From Candidatus Avelusimicrobium pecoris (GTDB taxonomy: Bacteria > Elusimicrobiota > Elusimicrobia > Elusimicrobiales > Elusimicrobiaceae), in contig CACWMG010000005.1 of NCBI GenBank assembly GCA_902761975.1, positions 1 through 44,212 of the forward strand: a stretch of 44,212 nucleotides of DNA, written 5' to 3'. Made by a program: the position numbers and the translations under genes. This document shows positions 24,332 to 31,812 of this stretch, one piece after another (within the stretch, counting starts at the first letter, position 1; the number at the start of each line of letters is the position of its first letter). The notes under the pieces are model-generated. The model did not search any database. It saw only the letters and a program-made list of their open reading frames with translations, and had not been told where the DNA came from.

Positions 24332-24610
24332 GCATTGTAGAAAAGAGTTTTAGTTTGGCTGAACACTAATACAAAAAGTTATACTTTTGGGCACACTATT
24401 TTATAGAATACAGATCCCCTCTGTGGCGGTGAAATGGTGACCATTATAGTGACCAAAAAGTGCCCATCAGTTTCATAGTTTTCTTGCGTAACTTTGCAAA
24501 CTTTGCGAAAGTTCTCGTCGGAAGTGCCAATTTTAATTTTTTAGAGCGGACTTGAACCAAATTTTGGCCCATTTTCGCGCAAATTTTTAATTATTCTCCG
24601 ACGGAGAAAA

Positions 24611-24644
24611 AATAAAGGGCCGCTTAAAAGCGACCCCTTAAATC
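24611..24644 (-). terminator. Present terminator of the CAU tRNA
   Basis: On the minus strand GGGTCGCTT and AAGCGGCCC (one T-G) form a stem followed by TTTATTTTTT directly after the tRNA. It differs from the terminator found at the far island end, so it appears to come with the island. Confidence 0.7.
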
Positions 24645-24718
24645 TGCGCCCACCAGGACTTGAACCTGGAACCCACCGATTATGAGTCGGTTGCTCTAAC
24701 CAATTGAGCTATAGGCGC
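24645..24718 (-). tRNA. tRNA with CAT anticodon (Met elongator, or Ile after lysidine modification)
   Basis: Minus-strand cloverleaf: acceptor GCGCCTA/TGGGCGC, discriminator A, no encoded CCA, anticodon stem ACCGA/TCGGT around CTCATAA. It lacks the initiator features seen in the tRNA at 27933. CAT anticodons with this body can be elongator Met or Ile2; sequence alone does not decide. Confidence 0.9.
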
Positions 24719-24783
24719 TAATATATTTTATTATAACAAATTGGAACTGCTTACACAAAAACGCGCGGCCCCTTAAAATGTGC

Positions 24784-24789
24784 TATAAT
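24784..24789 (+). promoter_or_regulatory. -10 element of tRNA-Gln
   Basis: TATAAT eleven bases before the mature 5' end of tRNA-Gln; no clear -35. Confidence 0.5.
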
Positions 24790-24800
24790 ATAAATGTTAC

Positions 24801-24871
24801 TCCGGGATGGTGTAATGGTAACACGGGTGCCTCTGGAGCATTAATTCTAGGTTCGAATCCTAGTCCCGGAA
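24801..24871 (+). tRNA. tRNA-Gln (CTG)
   Basis: Acceptor TCCGGGA/TCCCGGA, D-arm GTGT/ACAC, anticodon loop CTCTGGA (anticodon CTG), T-arm CTAGG TTCGAAT CCTAG, discriminator A, no CCA. The anticodon stem has two G-T pairs. Its 3' end and terminator are repeated 213 bases downstream. Confidence 0.85.
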
Positions 24872-25113
24872 AAATTTAAACCTCGCGTAAGCGGGGTTTT
24901 AATTTTTAGTGGGAAGCAAGCAAATTGCTTTGCTTGCGTCTAGGATTCGAAAGCCGGAGCCTTATGCGAGTTTGAGCTCGTGCAAAGCGCGGGCGAAAGG
25001 CGAGCATGGCGAGGCGGGGTCGCGAGCGGCGAGGGTCAACGAGCCGACTTGTGACCGAATCCTAAACAACGAGAAGTCCCGGAAAAATTTAAACCTCGCG
25101 TAAGCGGGGTTTT
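24862..25113 (+). repeat. 39-bp direct repeat of the tRNA-Gln tail plus terminator, flanking a 174-bp insert
   Basis: The 39 bases 24862-24900 (AGTCCCGGA of the tRNA, then the CCTCGCG/GCGGGG terminator hairpin) recur identically at 25075-25113. The insert 24901-25074 is GC-rich, starts with a perfect hairpin (GCAAGCAAA/TTTGCTTGC, about 24916-24937) and is bracketed by AGGATTCG (24942-24949) and CGAATCCT (25056-25063), which mimic the T-arm of the tRNA. It has no credible gene. It looks like a small element integrated at the tRNA 3' end or a structured RNA cassette. Confidence 0.7.
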
Positions 25114-25116
25114 TTG

Positions 25117-25122
25117 TATAAT
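25117..25122 (+). promoter_or_regulatory. -10 element of tRNA-Pro
   Basis: TATAAT eight bases before the tRNA-Pro 5' end, directly after the second copy of the tRNA-Gln-type terminator. Confidence 0.55.
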
Positions 25123-25130
25123 ATCTCTAA

Positions 25131-25203
25131 CGGGGCATGGCTCAAGTGGTAGAGCGCCCGCTTTGGGAGCGGGAGGCTCCCGGTTCAAGTCCGGGTGCCC
25201 CGA
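25131..25203 (+). tRNA. tRNA-Pro (TGG)
   Basis: Acceptor CGGGGCA/TGCCCCG, anticodon stem CCCGC/GCGGG around TTTGGGA (anticodon TGG), T-arm CCCGG TTCAAGT CCGGG, discriminator A, no CCA. The start codon of the next gene lies 8 bases after its 3' end. Confidence 0.93.
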
Positions 25204-25211
25204 AAATTTTT

Positions 25212-26165
25212 ATGCATACCCATTTGCGCGCTTGCGTGTTCAATCAGTTTCACTCGCCCAAAGACGTGGCCGAGGAAACTTTTTCAGGGGACATTAAAAC
25301 CGTCACCTCGGGTATTTTCCGCACTCCCTTTCCGTTTGACCGCCTGGTTTTGTCCGCCAATTTCCGCACCGCTAGCGACGGTTGCTTACTGCTTGCCGTG
25401 CAAGTGCAGGTGGGCCAAACGTGGAGCAATTTTTATAAACTGGGCCTCTTGTCGGGCAAGTTTAAAACCAGTTTCCCGGCGCAAAAAGACGCGTTTGGCA
25501 AGGTGGAAACGGACGAGTTGGTCCTTTTTCAACCCGCCCAAGCGTATCGCTACCGGTTGCAATTTTACGGCGACGCCGAGCTTTTGCTCTTGGCCGCCAG
25601 TGCGGTGCGCGCCCCGTTTGTCTATGACGAAAAAACAGCTCTGCATCTGCCTGCCGAGCCAAACATCCAGCAAGTACATCCGCTGAGTCAAATGCAACAA
25701 GATACGCCGCATAAACGCCGCATTTGCAGTCCGTGTTCGCTCTATATGGCGCTTAATTCACTGGGCTACGTGGTGCCGCTCCAACAAATTTTGCCGCGCG
25801 TGTTTGACCAAACGGCCGACGTATATGGCAACTGGCTTTTTAATATGGCGGCGGCGGCCGAATTTGGCGCACAAGCGTTTTTCCGCCGGTTTTCCTCACT
25901 TATGGAACTGCAAGAATTTGTCACGCCGGACAGTTTTGTAATAGCCAGTATTGCATTTAAAAAAGACGAACTGCCCGGGGCCCCGCTGGAAAAAACACCC
26001 GGCCACTTGGTGTTAATCCGCGGTTATAAGGACGGTCAAATTTTAGTGGCCGACCCCGCCGCGCCCGATACGCCTAGCGTCTTGCGCGCTTATGAGGCCA
26101 AAGCCTTTGCCCGCGCGTGGTTGCAACATAAACAAGGGGCTGCTTACGTGGTGAGGCGTACATGA
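25212..26165 (+). CDS. C39-like papain-fold peptidase family protein
   Basis: A 317-residue protein. The first 170 residues are a beta-rich domain I do not recognise. Residues about 180-317 match the C39-like peptidase fold: RRICSPCSLYMALNSLGY supplies the catalytic Cys region, GHLVLIRGY the His and ILVADPAA the Asp. No signal peptide is visible. The frame continues back through tRNA-Pro, but the ATG at 25212 is the first codon outside the tRNA; it has no Shine-Dalgarno, and co-transcription with tRNA-Pro is likely. It overlaps the next gene, an oligopeptide-binding lipoprotein, by 4 bases (ATGA), suggesting a joint role in peptide processing or uptake (inference). Confidence 0.75.
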   Translation: MHTHLRACVFNQFHSPKDVAEETFSGDIKTVTSGIFRTPFPFDRLVLSANFRTASDGCLLLAVQVQVGQTWSNFYKLGLLSGKFKTSFPAQKDAFGKVETDELVLFQPAQAYRYRLQFYGDAELLLLAASAVRAPFVYDEKTALHLPAEPNIQQVHPLSQMQQDTPHKRRICSPCSLYMALNSLGYVVPLQQILPRVFDQTADVYGNWLFNMAAAAEFGAQAFFRRFSSLMELQEFVTPDSFVIASIAFKKDELPGAPLEKTPGHLVLIRGYKDGQILVADPAAPDTPSVLRAYEAKAFARAWLQHKQGAAYVVRRT

Positions 26166-27889
26166 AAAAATTAGGCATTTTACTGTTTGCGTGTTGTTTG
26201 TTTGCGTGTGCCCGGCCGGAACTCAAGGACGCGCTGATTGTAATTCACAAAGGGGAAATGGAATCCTTAGACCCTGTTTACTCGTACGACGGGGTTACAC
26301 ACGGTATGCTCATTAACGTGTATGATACGCTCCTTAAATTTAACGGCAGTTCCCTCACGGAGCTTTTACCCTCTATTTCCACCCAAGTGCCCACTGTACA
26401 AAACGGGCTGTTATCTAAAGACGGGCTTACTTACACGTTCCCTATTCGCAAAGGGGTCCAATTTCACGACGGCACCGAGCTCACGCCCGAAGATGTGCGT
26501 TATTCTCTTCTACGTTTTTTACTTTCGGACGTTTCCGGCGGCCCGTCTAGCTTACTGTTGGAGCCCATTTTAGGCGTTTCCTCCACGCGCGATGGTAACG
26601 GAAACATTACCGTAGATTTTAAGGACGTTGCCCAAGCGGTGCGGGTGGAGGGGGATAACGTCGTCATCACGCTCAAGCGTCCGTTTGCGCCGTTTTTGTC
26701 TATTTTGGCGCGGTGGAGTTATATTGTCAGCAAACCCTGGGCGGTAAGCCGCGGCGCGTGGGATGGCACAGAAGAAACTTGGAAACAATTTAATAATTTT
26801 GCCAAAGACGCCTCGCCCTTTTTCAAGGCGTCCAACGGCACAGGTCCCTTTCAAATTGAACGGTGGGATATTGCCGGCAAAACGCTTGTTTTGCGCGCCC
26901 ATGAAAATTATTTTGCCGGGGCCCCGCAACTAAAAACCATTTTTATGCGCACGGTGGAGGAGCCTTCTACTGTACGCCTGATGTTGGAAACGGGCGACGC
27001 AGACGTAGCGGAAGTTTCCCCCAAATTTATTAACCAACTAAAGGGCAATCCCCAAGTGAGTTTGTACGATAATTTGCCGCGTTTGCGCACGGACCCGGTG
27101 TTATTTTTTACGCTGGATATCAATATGACGGCTAACCCGGATGTGGGCTCCGGCCGCTTGGACGGACAGGGTATCCCGGCTGATTTCTTTGCCGATAAAG
27201 ACCTACGCAAAGCGTTCTTGTACGCCTTTGATTACGACGGATTTTTAAACCAGTCTATGGAAGGCCGCGCCGAGCGTGCTATCGGCCCTGCCCCGCGCGG
27301 GCTTGTGGCACAGGACGCAAGTTGGGGCCGCTACCCGTTTGACTTGCAAAAAGCCGAAGAATACTTTAAAAAAGCCTGGGGTGGCCAAGTGTGGCAGAAA
27401 GGCTTTAAATTTACCATTACGTATAACACCAGTGGCGAAATGCGCCAAATTGCGGCCGAAATTTTAAAACGCAACGTGGAAAAATTAAACCCCAAATTTC
27501 AAATTGATTTGCGCGGGGTTACCTGGCCGGCATTTTTGGAAAAAACGGCCAAGCACCAAATGCCTATTTGGGCGCGTGGGTGGGTGGCCGACTTTGCCGA
27601 CGCGCACAATTTTTATTTCCCCTTTTTGCACAGCCAAGGGCGCTATGCGCTTTCGCAAGGGTACAAAAATCCCCGTGTGGATGCGCTGATTGAGCAAGCC
27701 GTCGCGCAAACGGACCCGGCCAAGCGCAGGGCACTTTACAAACAAGTTCATCAGCTCATGCACGAAGACGCCATGCAGCTCTACACCGTGCACCCTACCG
27801 GGCTGTGGGCCATGCGCAGTAATGTGAAAGGATTTACCGATAACCCGGTGTATATGGGAATCTACTTTTACCCGATGTATAAAGAATAG
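26162..27889 (+). CDS. Family 5 solute-binding lipoprotein (OppA/DppA-like)
   Basis: A 575-residue lipoprotein: signal peptide with lipobox LFAC (Cys16), then the SBP family 5 fold (SYDGVTHGMLINVYDTLLKF, LTYTFPIRKGVQFHDGTELTPEDV, the GTGPFQIERWD motif, and a C-terminal lobe with RALYKQVHQLMHEDAMQLY). Such proteins capture peptides in the periplasm for an ABC importer. No permease or ATPase genes adjoin it, so it must use components encoded elsewhere, or act alone. Translationally coupled to the C39-like peptidase gene by a 4-base overlap. The following tRNA has its own promoter. Confidence 0.9.
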   Translation: MKKLGILLFACCLFACARPELKDALIVIHKGEMESLDPVYSYDGVTHGMLINVYDTLLKFNGSSLTELLPSISTQVPTVQNGLLSKDGLTYTFPIRKGVQFHDGTELTPEDVRYSLLRFLLSDVSGGPSSLLLEPILGVSSTRDGNGNITVDFKDVAQAVRVEGDNVVITLKRPFAPFLSILARWSYIVSKPWAVSRGAWDGTEETWKQFNNFAKDASPFFKASNGTGPFQIERWDIAGKTLVLRAHENYFAGAPQLKTIFMRTVEEPSTVRLMLETGDADVAEVSPKFINQLKGNPQVSLYDNLPRLRTDPVLFFTLDINMTANPDVGSGRLDGQGIPADFFADKDLRKAFLYAFDYDGFLNQSMEGRAERAIGPAPRGLVAQDASWGRYPFDLQKAEEYFKKAWGGQVWQKGFKFTITYNTSGEMRQIAAEILKRNVEKLNPKFQIDLRGVTWPAFLEKTAKHQMPIWARGWVADFADAHNFYFPFLHSQGRYALSQGYKNPRVDALIEQAVAQTDPAKRRALYKQVHQLMHEDAMQLYTVHPTGLWAMRSNVKGFTDNPVYMGIYFYPMYKE

Positions 27890-27897
27890 GGCAAACG

Positions 27898-27927
27898 TTG
27901 CACAAGTAGTAGAAATTTTGCTATAAT
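27898..27927 (+). promoter_or_regulatory. Promoter of the initiator tRNA
   Basis: TTGCAC (27898-27903) and TATAAT (27922-27927), spacer 18. The mature tRNA begins 6 bases after the -10, so the transcript may start at or next to the mature 5' end. Confidence 0.65.
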
Positions 27928-27932
27928 AACCT

Positions 27933-28006
27933 TGCGGGGTAGAGAAGCCCGGTATCTCGCAAGGCCCATAACCTTGAGATCGTTGGTTCAAATCCAACCC
28001 CCGCAA
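27933..28006 (+). tRNA. Initiator tRNA-fMet (CAT), with unusual bases
   Basis: Acceptor TGCGGGG/CCCCGCA, D-arm GAGA/TCTC with the initiator A11-T24 pair, anticodon stem CAAGG/CCTTG around CCCATAA, T-loop TTCAAAT as in bacterial initiators, discriminator A, no CCA. Three departures: a T1-A72 pair instead of the C1xA72 mismatch, A29-T41 in place of the first of the three G-C pairs, and C33 where T33 is nearly universal. Confidence 0.88.
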
Positions 28007-28030
28007 TTTTCTTTTTCATTACACTCCTTT

Positions 28031-28058
28031 AGCCGCTTTTAAGTAAGCGGCTTTTTTT
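28031..28058 (+). terminator. Terminator of tRNA-fMet
   Basis: AGCCGCTT/AAGCGGCT stem followed by a run of T, 25 bases after the tRNA. Confidence 0.8.
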
Positions 28059-28106
28059 ACACCTTTCTAACGCATATTATGTACAATAATAACAAGGGGG
28101 AAAATT

Positions 28107-29105
28107 ATGAAAACGGTTATTTTCTTGGGTTCACATGCAAATTTTTCGGGCTTGCGCTTAGGGGCGGCCTTAGGGACGTTCTTAACCGTCCGCGGACAAA
28201 CGGCTATTTTGGCAGGCGCTAAGAAGGACTTACCTGCGTATTTACAACTTTCTACCTTGCCTTTATCCGCTACGGCTACGGCCAAAACCATCACTACCGC
28301 GCTTCAAAAAATAGGGGCCCAAAAAGTAATTTCCTTGGCGTATTTGCCCGCGTGCGAGGCCGCCGCCACCCTTAAAATACCCTTTGTTTATGTAGAGCCG
28401 GAAGATTTAAAAGAAGCTAAACCCGTTAAAAATAAAAAAGCGCTCCTGGCCAAAGCCACCCGTGTATTTGTCCTGGGCACCAGTGAAAAACCGTTAAACA
28501 AAAAATTATACGGTGCCAACGCTACGCGCGTAACCAACCCGGCCATTTGGGTGGAGCATTATAACTATCATAAACCCGCCTGTTTTAAGAAAGAAAACAA
28601 CATTGTAGCCGCGGGAAACCTAACCAAAAACGGCGGTTTTGACGTGCTACTGGCTACTTGGGCGCGGTTGGCCCCGGCGCATAAAACGTGGCACTTGACG
28701 ATTGTAGGGGACGGCACCCAAAAAGCCACGCTTAAAAAAATCATCACCAAACATCACCTGGGCCCCAGCACGGAGCTTGTCCCGGCGGATACGGATTTGT
28801 ACAGTTTGTTGCGTAACGCCGATATTTATGTATCCCCGGCGCGCACGGCCGAAGGGTTAAACGAACTCTTAGACGCCATGGCCAGCAAACTGCCGGTGGT
28901 AGCTACGGACGTGCCGGGCGTTACGGACCTGGTGGCCAACGGCATTAGCGGCCTGGTCGTGAACCCCGGCGAAGAGGAGCCCCTAACTATGGCTCTGGAT
29001 GAGCTGATGGTCAACTGGGGCAAGCGTGTCGGCATGGCGCTAGAGGCGTGCAAACACAAAGAACGTTTTTCGTTTGAAGATTTTGCCGAATTAGTAACCA
29101 AATGA
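28107..29105 (+). CDS. Glycosyltransferase family 4 (GT-B)
   Basis: A 332-residue cytoplasmic glycosyltransferase. The C-terminal donor domain has the group-1 motifs: AAGNLTKNGGFDVLLATWARL, LTIVGDGTQKATLKKII, and the nucleotide-sugar site ADIYVSPARTAEGLNELLDAMASKLPVVATDVPGVTDLV. The N-terminal domain is short and Lys/Ala-rich. GGGGG precedes the start. It overlaps the next glycosyltransferase by 4 bases (ATGA). The pair probably builds LPS core or another surface glycan near the MurJ-like flippase. Sugar and acceptor unknown. Confidence 0.88.
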   Translation: MKTVIFLGSHANFSGLRLGAALGTFLTVRGQTAILAGAKKDLPAYLQLSTLPLSATATAKTITTALQKIGAQKVISLAYLPACEAAATLKIPFVYVEPEDLKEAKPVKNKKALLAKATRVFVLGTSEKPLNKKLYGANATRVTNPAIWVEHYNYHKPACFKKENNIVAAGNLTKNGGFDVLLATWARLAPAHKTWHLTIVGDGTQKATLKKIITKHHLGPSTELVPADTDLYSLLRNADIYVSPARTAEGLNELLDAMASKLPVVATDVPGVTDLVANGISGLVVNPGEEEPLTMALDELMVNWGKRVGMALEACKHKERFSFEDFAELVTK

Positions 29106-30298
29106 TTGATTGGAACAGCAACCAAACCCGCGTCGCACTGGCCGAAATCCGCTCTTACACGGAGCTGTACGGCCGCGGTAGCCGCGTGGTGCGTTTGGCG
29201 TACGGATACCGTCGGTTGCGTAACGCGGTGTATTATGGGTTGCAACAGCAACTAGCCGGCTTTTTGCGCCGCCCACCGTTGGATAAATCGCGTTTGCATA
29301 TCCTACTTCATCTGCGCGGTGGACTAGGAGATTGTGCGGCGTTATGGGTAGCGGTACGTGCGCTACGCAAACAATTGCCGCAAGCCGTTTTTCATTATTA
29401 TAGCGACTCGCCGGATGCGGTGCGTTTGCTGATGGTGCCGGACGAACAAAATGTCATTTTGCCGCGCCTGCCTTACCGCCGCGCGTATGATTTGGCGTGC
29501 GAGTTGTGCCTTTCTTTTAAAACGGTATATGTAAATTTACCGCGGGTAGAAAAATTGGCTCCGGGTTTTATGCCTACGTTGCAAACGTCGCTCAAACGTC
29601 AACAAGCGCTTCACTTCTTTTTAAACGACAATTATTTGTTGGACGACGCTTTAGGCCGTTTTTTGTATCACCGGGGGGCCTCGCGCTTAGAGGCGGTGCG
29701 CTATTTAAGTGCGCTTGATTTTGACGAGCAGGAAACGGGATTATTGCCCACGCCTATCTTGCAAAAAGATACGTCTAAATTGGGTTTGCGCACGCCCTAT
29801 ATTACGGTGCATAGCGGCATTAACGCGTCGTTTGATATTGGGATGAAAACGCCGCTTAAATGTTGGTCCCATGAAAATTGGGAAACTTTTTTAGTACTTT
29901 TTAAACAGCAATTTCCGCAAGTCCAGGTGGTGCAAGTTGGGGGAAAAAACAGCCCGCGCTTTGCCCATGCGGACGTGTGCTTATTGGGGGAAACGTCGGT
30001 GGAGGAGCTCCCGGCTATTTTGCAAGGGGCACGTTTGCATGTGGACGGCGAGAGCGGCCTGGTGCAACTGACGCGCTGGCTTACCACCAAGGCGGTAGTG
30101 CTGTTTGGCCCCACGGCGCCGTGTTTATTTGCGCTAGAAAAAAATATCAATTTATCGACAGATAAATGTGGCCACTGTATGTGGCTGTTGGGGGCCGCGT
30201 GGCACACCTGTTGCGCGCTGGGTTACCCCGCTTGCCAAAATATGCAGGCCCACACCCCGCAAGAAGTCTTAAAAGTTGTCTCTAAAGAATTGGCGTAG
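29102..30298 (+). CDS. Glycosyltransferase family 9 (heptosyltransferase-like)
   Basis: A 398-residue GT9 protein with an 85-residue N-terminal extension. The family signature begins at ILLHLRGGLGDCAALWVAVRAL; the donor domain has YITVHSGINASF and the C-terminal LHVDGESGLVQLTRWLTTKAVVLFGPT, in which the usual P/S-D-T/S-G is replaced by VDGESG. A Cys-rich stretch near the end (CGHCMWLLGAAWHTCCALGYPACQ) could bind a metal or Fe-S, as in some GT9 relatives. Translationally coupled to the preceding GT4 gene. Its 3' end overlaps the convergent MurJ-like gene by 30 bases, with no terminator between. Confidence 0.85.
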   Translation: MIDWNSNQTRVALAEIRSYTELYGRGSRVVRLAYGYRRLRNAVYYGLQQQLAGFLRRPPLDKSRLHILLHLRGGLGDCAALWVAVRALRKQLPQAVFHYYSDSPDAVRLLMVPDEQNVILPRLPYRRAYDLACELCLSFKTVYVNLPRVEKLAPGFMPTLQTSLKRQQALHFFLNDNYLLDDALGRFLYHRGASRLEAVRYLSALDFDEQETGLLPTPILQKDTSKLGLRTPYITVHSGINASFDIGMKTPLKCWSHENWETFLVLFKQQFPQVQVVQVGGKNSPRFAHADVCLLGETSVEELPAILQGARLHVDGESGLVQLTRWLTTKAVVLFGPTAPCLFALEKNINLSTDKCGHCMWLLGAAWHTCCALGYPACQNMQAHTPQEVLKVVSKELA

Positions 30299-31780
30299 TT
30301 GTTGGGCGTCTTTACTAAGCCACAAAAGTGCGCCATATCCCGCTACAAATACCGTGCCGCACCCTAGAATTTGTACCCAATCAGTTGCCGGTAACACTTG
30401 GCTAAGTAGCCCGGCAGGTACCAAGGCCACGCCGGCTAGCACACTCAAGCGGCCCAACGTGCCAAACGGGGCCCAATAGCTTACAAACGGGAGCTGTTTT
30501 TGAAATAAAAACGCGTTGAGGACAAAGCCAAAGAGTAGCCCTGCTCCCAATACATACGGGTAGCTAAACGCCCCGTAGCGCGCTAGTAGCGCACATAGTA
30601 GCCCACTTAACACAAGCCCGCTTGTTAGGGCATAGGGGAAACTTTCTTTAATTTTACGCGTGGCGGCCAAGGCACTGTTTTGCAAATACCCGGGTACCGC
30701 CAACAGCACCACCCACAGCATGGGCCGCAAAAAGCAAACGGTATCTTGCACCGCTTGCGCGTCAAAATGCCCGCGCTTAAAAAACAGCGCTACAATTTGC
30801 GGCGCAAAATAGCAAGCAAATACTACCAGCGGGGCCAGGAGGGCCGTAAGCACATAGTTAGCTTGCAAGTAAGTTTGGTTAAAATTCCCCGTCTGAGTAG
30901 CGGCGGCTTGTTGGGTCATCTCAATTTTAGCCACGTTGGCCACACGGGCGGTAAAAACTTCGGTTGTGGAATCGGTAAATTGTTTGCAGTAATTGAGTGC
31001 CGTTATGATCCCGGCGTTCATCCCGCTCATGAGGTAAATAGGTAACCAACTGTTTATCATGTCCAGCACGGCCAGGGTTTGCCCGGTCAGCATATGTTGG
31101 CGGGTATCGGTGCGCAAAGGCACCCACGCGGGGGTAAAATGCCAACTGAGTTGCGTGCGCAAAAGTATCCCTAAAATGATAATTTGCACTACATTAGCAA
31201 TTAAAAGCCCATACACCATGCTGATAATGCCCACCTGTCCGCCCACCAGTAATAAACACCCTAGCGGGCACACCGCATTTAGCACGCCCAGCCACGCCGT
31301 TTTAAAAAATTGGTACATTTCGGCTACGGCGGTTAAATAGTACGTAATAATTTGCAACCCAAAGAGCAGAAACCCGCACACCAGGAGTGCCTTATCTTGC
31401 GCTAAAATCGGCCCCCCAAAGCGGGAAAATACGTGCCACAGCGGCTCGGCCCATACACCGCCCGCTAACGTCAGCAGTAGCCCTAGCCCTCCGTATATAT
31501 ACAGCCACATGTTGATAAACCGGCGGGCGGTGGGCTCGTGCGCTTGCCTTAAAAACATAGCTTGCGGGATGAGGACGGTTTGATTTAAGCGTTGCAAAAA
31601 CGCCACGCCAAAGCCCATAAGCATAATCAAATAAAAATACACGTCTGTTTGGCGGTCTGCCCCAAAATACAGGGCCAGTAAAAGCGCATTGGCAAACGAA
31701 ATCACTTTCCACACCAGCGTGGCTCCCACGGCTAGCGTGGCTCCTTTTTTATACGAGGTGGGCTTAAAAAGCGTGTTCAT
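30269..31780 (-). CDS. murJ: MurJ/MviN-like lipid flippase
   Basis: A 503-residue polytopic inner-membrane protein of the MOP superfamily with about 13-14 hydrophobic helices. Family features: an N-terminal Lys-rich GATLAVGATLVWKVISFANALLLALYFGADRQTDVYF, LNQTVLIPQAMF, and IVALFFKRGHFD in the second half. MurJ flips lipid II for peptidoglycan; a related flippase for another lipid-linked glycan is possible given the glycosyltransferase neighbours, and some conserved MurJ residues are replaced. Divergent from gatB with a 32-base gap. Confidence 0.75.
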   Translation of the reverse strand: MNTLFKPTSYKKGATLAVGATLVWKVISFANALLLALYFGADRQTDVYFYLIMLMGFGVAFLQRLNQTVLIPQAMFLRQAHEPTARRFINMWLYIYGGLGLLLTLAGGVWAEPLWHVFSRFGGPILAQDKALLVCGFLLFGLQIITYYLTAVAEMYQFFKTAWLGVLNAVCPLGCLLLVGGQVGIISMVYGLLIANVVQIIILGILLRTQLSWHFTPAWVPLRTDTRQHMLTGQTLAVLDMINSWLPIYLMSGMNAGIITALNYCKQFTDSTTEVFTARVANVAKIEMTQQAAATQTGNFNQTYLQANYVLTALLAPLVVFACYFAPQIVALFFKRGHFDAQAVQDTVCFLRPMLWVVLLAVPGYLQNSALAATRKIKESFPYALTSGLVLSGLLCALLARYGAFSYPYVLGAGLLFGFVLNAFLFQKQLPFVSYWAPFGTLGRLSVLAGVALVPAGLLSQVLPATDWVQILGCGTVFVAGYGALLWLSKDAQQLRQFFRDNF

Positions 31781-31812
31781 ATTTTGTATTATAGTATTTT
31801 AGGAGATTTTTT

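Larger units (their letters stand above)
22194..24655. mobile_element. Mini-island integrated at the 3' end of the CAU tRNA gene
   Basis: The tRNA 3' end CTGCGCCCACCA (plus strand; right copy 24644-24655 inside the tRNA) is repeated at 22193-22204. Beyond the left copy lies the tRNA-type terminator at 22156-22191, while the tRNA itself is now followed by a different hairpin (24611-24644). This is the pattern left by site-specific integration into a tRNA 3' end. The interior is more AT-rich than its surroundings and holds one gene. Both ends carry a CCGACGG-centred palindrome (22208-22222, 24595-24610) and diverged direct repeats starting GTGACCAAAA (22228 and 24449). No integrase gene is inside. 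Confidence 0.7.

Noticed and set aside
24909-25103. 64-residue ORF in the insert behind tRNA-Gln
   Set aside because: It runs into the duplicated tRNA tail and terminator, is rich in Arg/Ala from GC content, and has no start signal.
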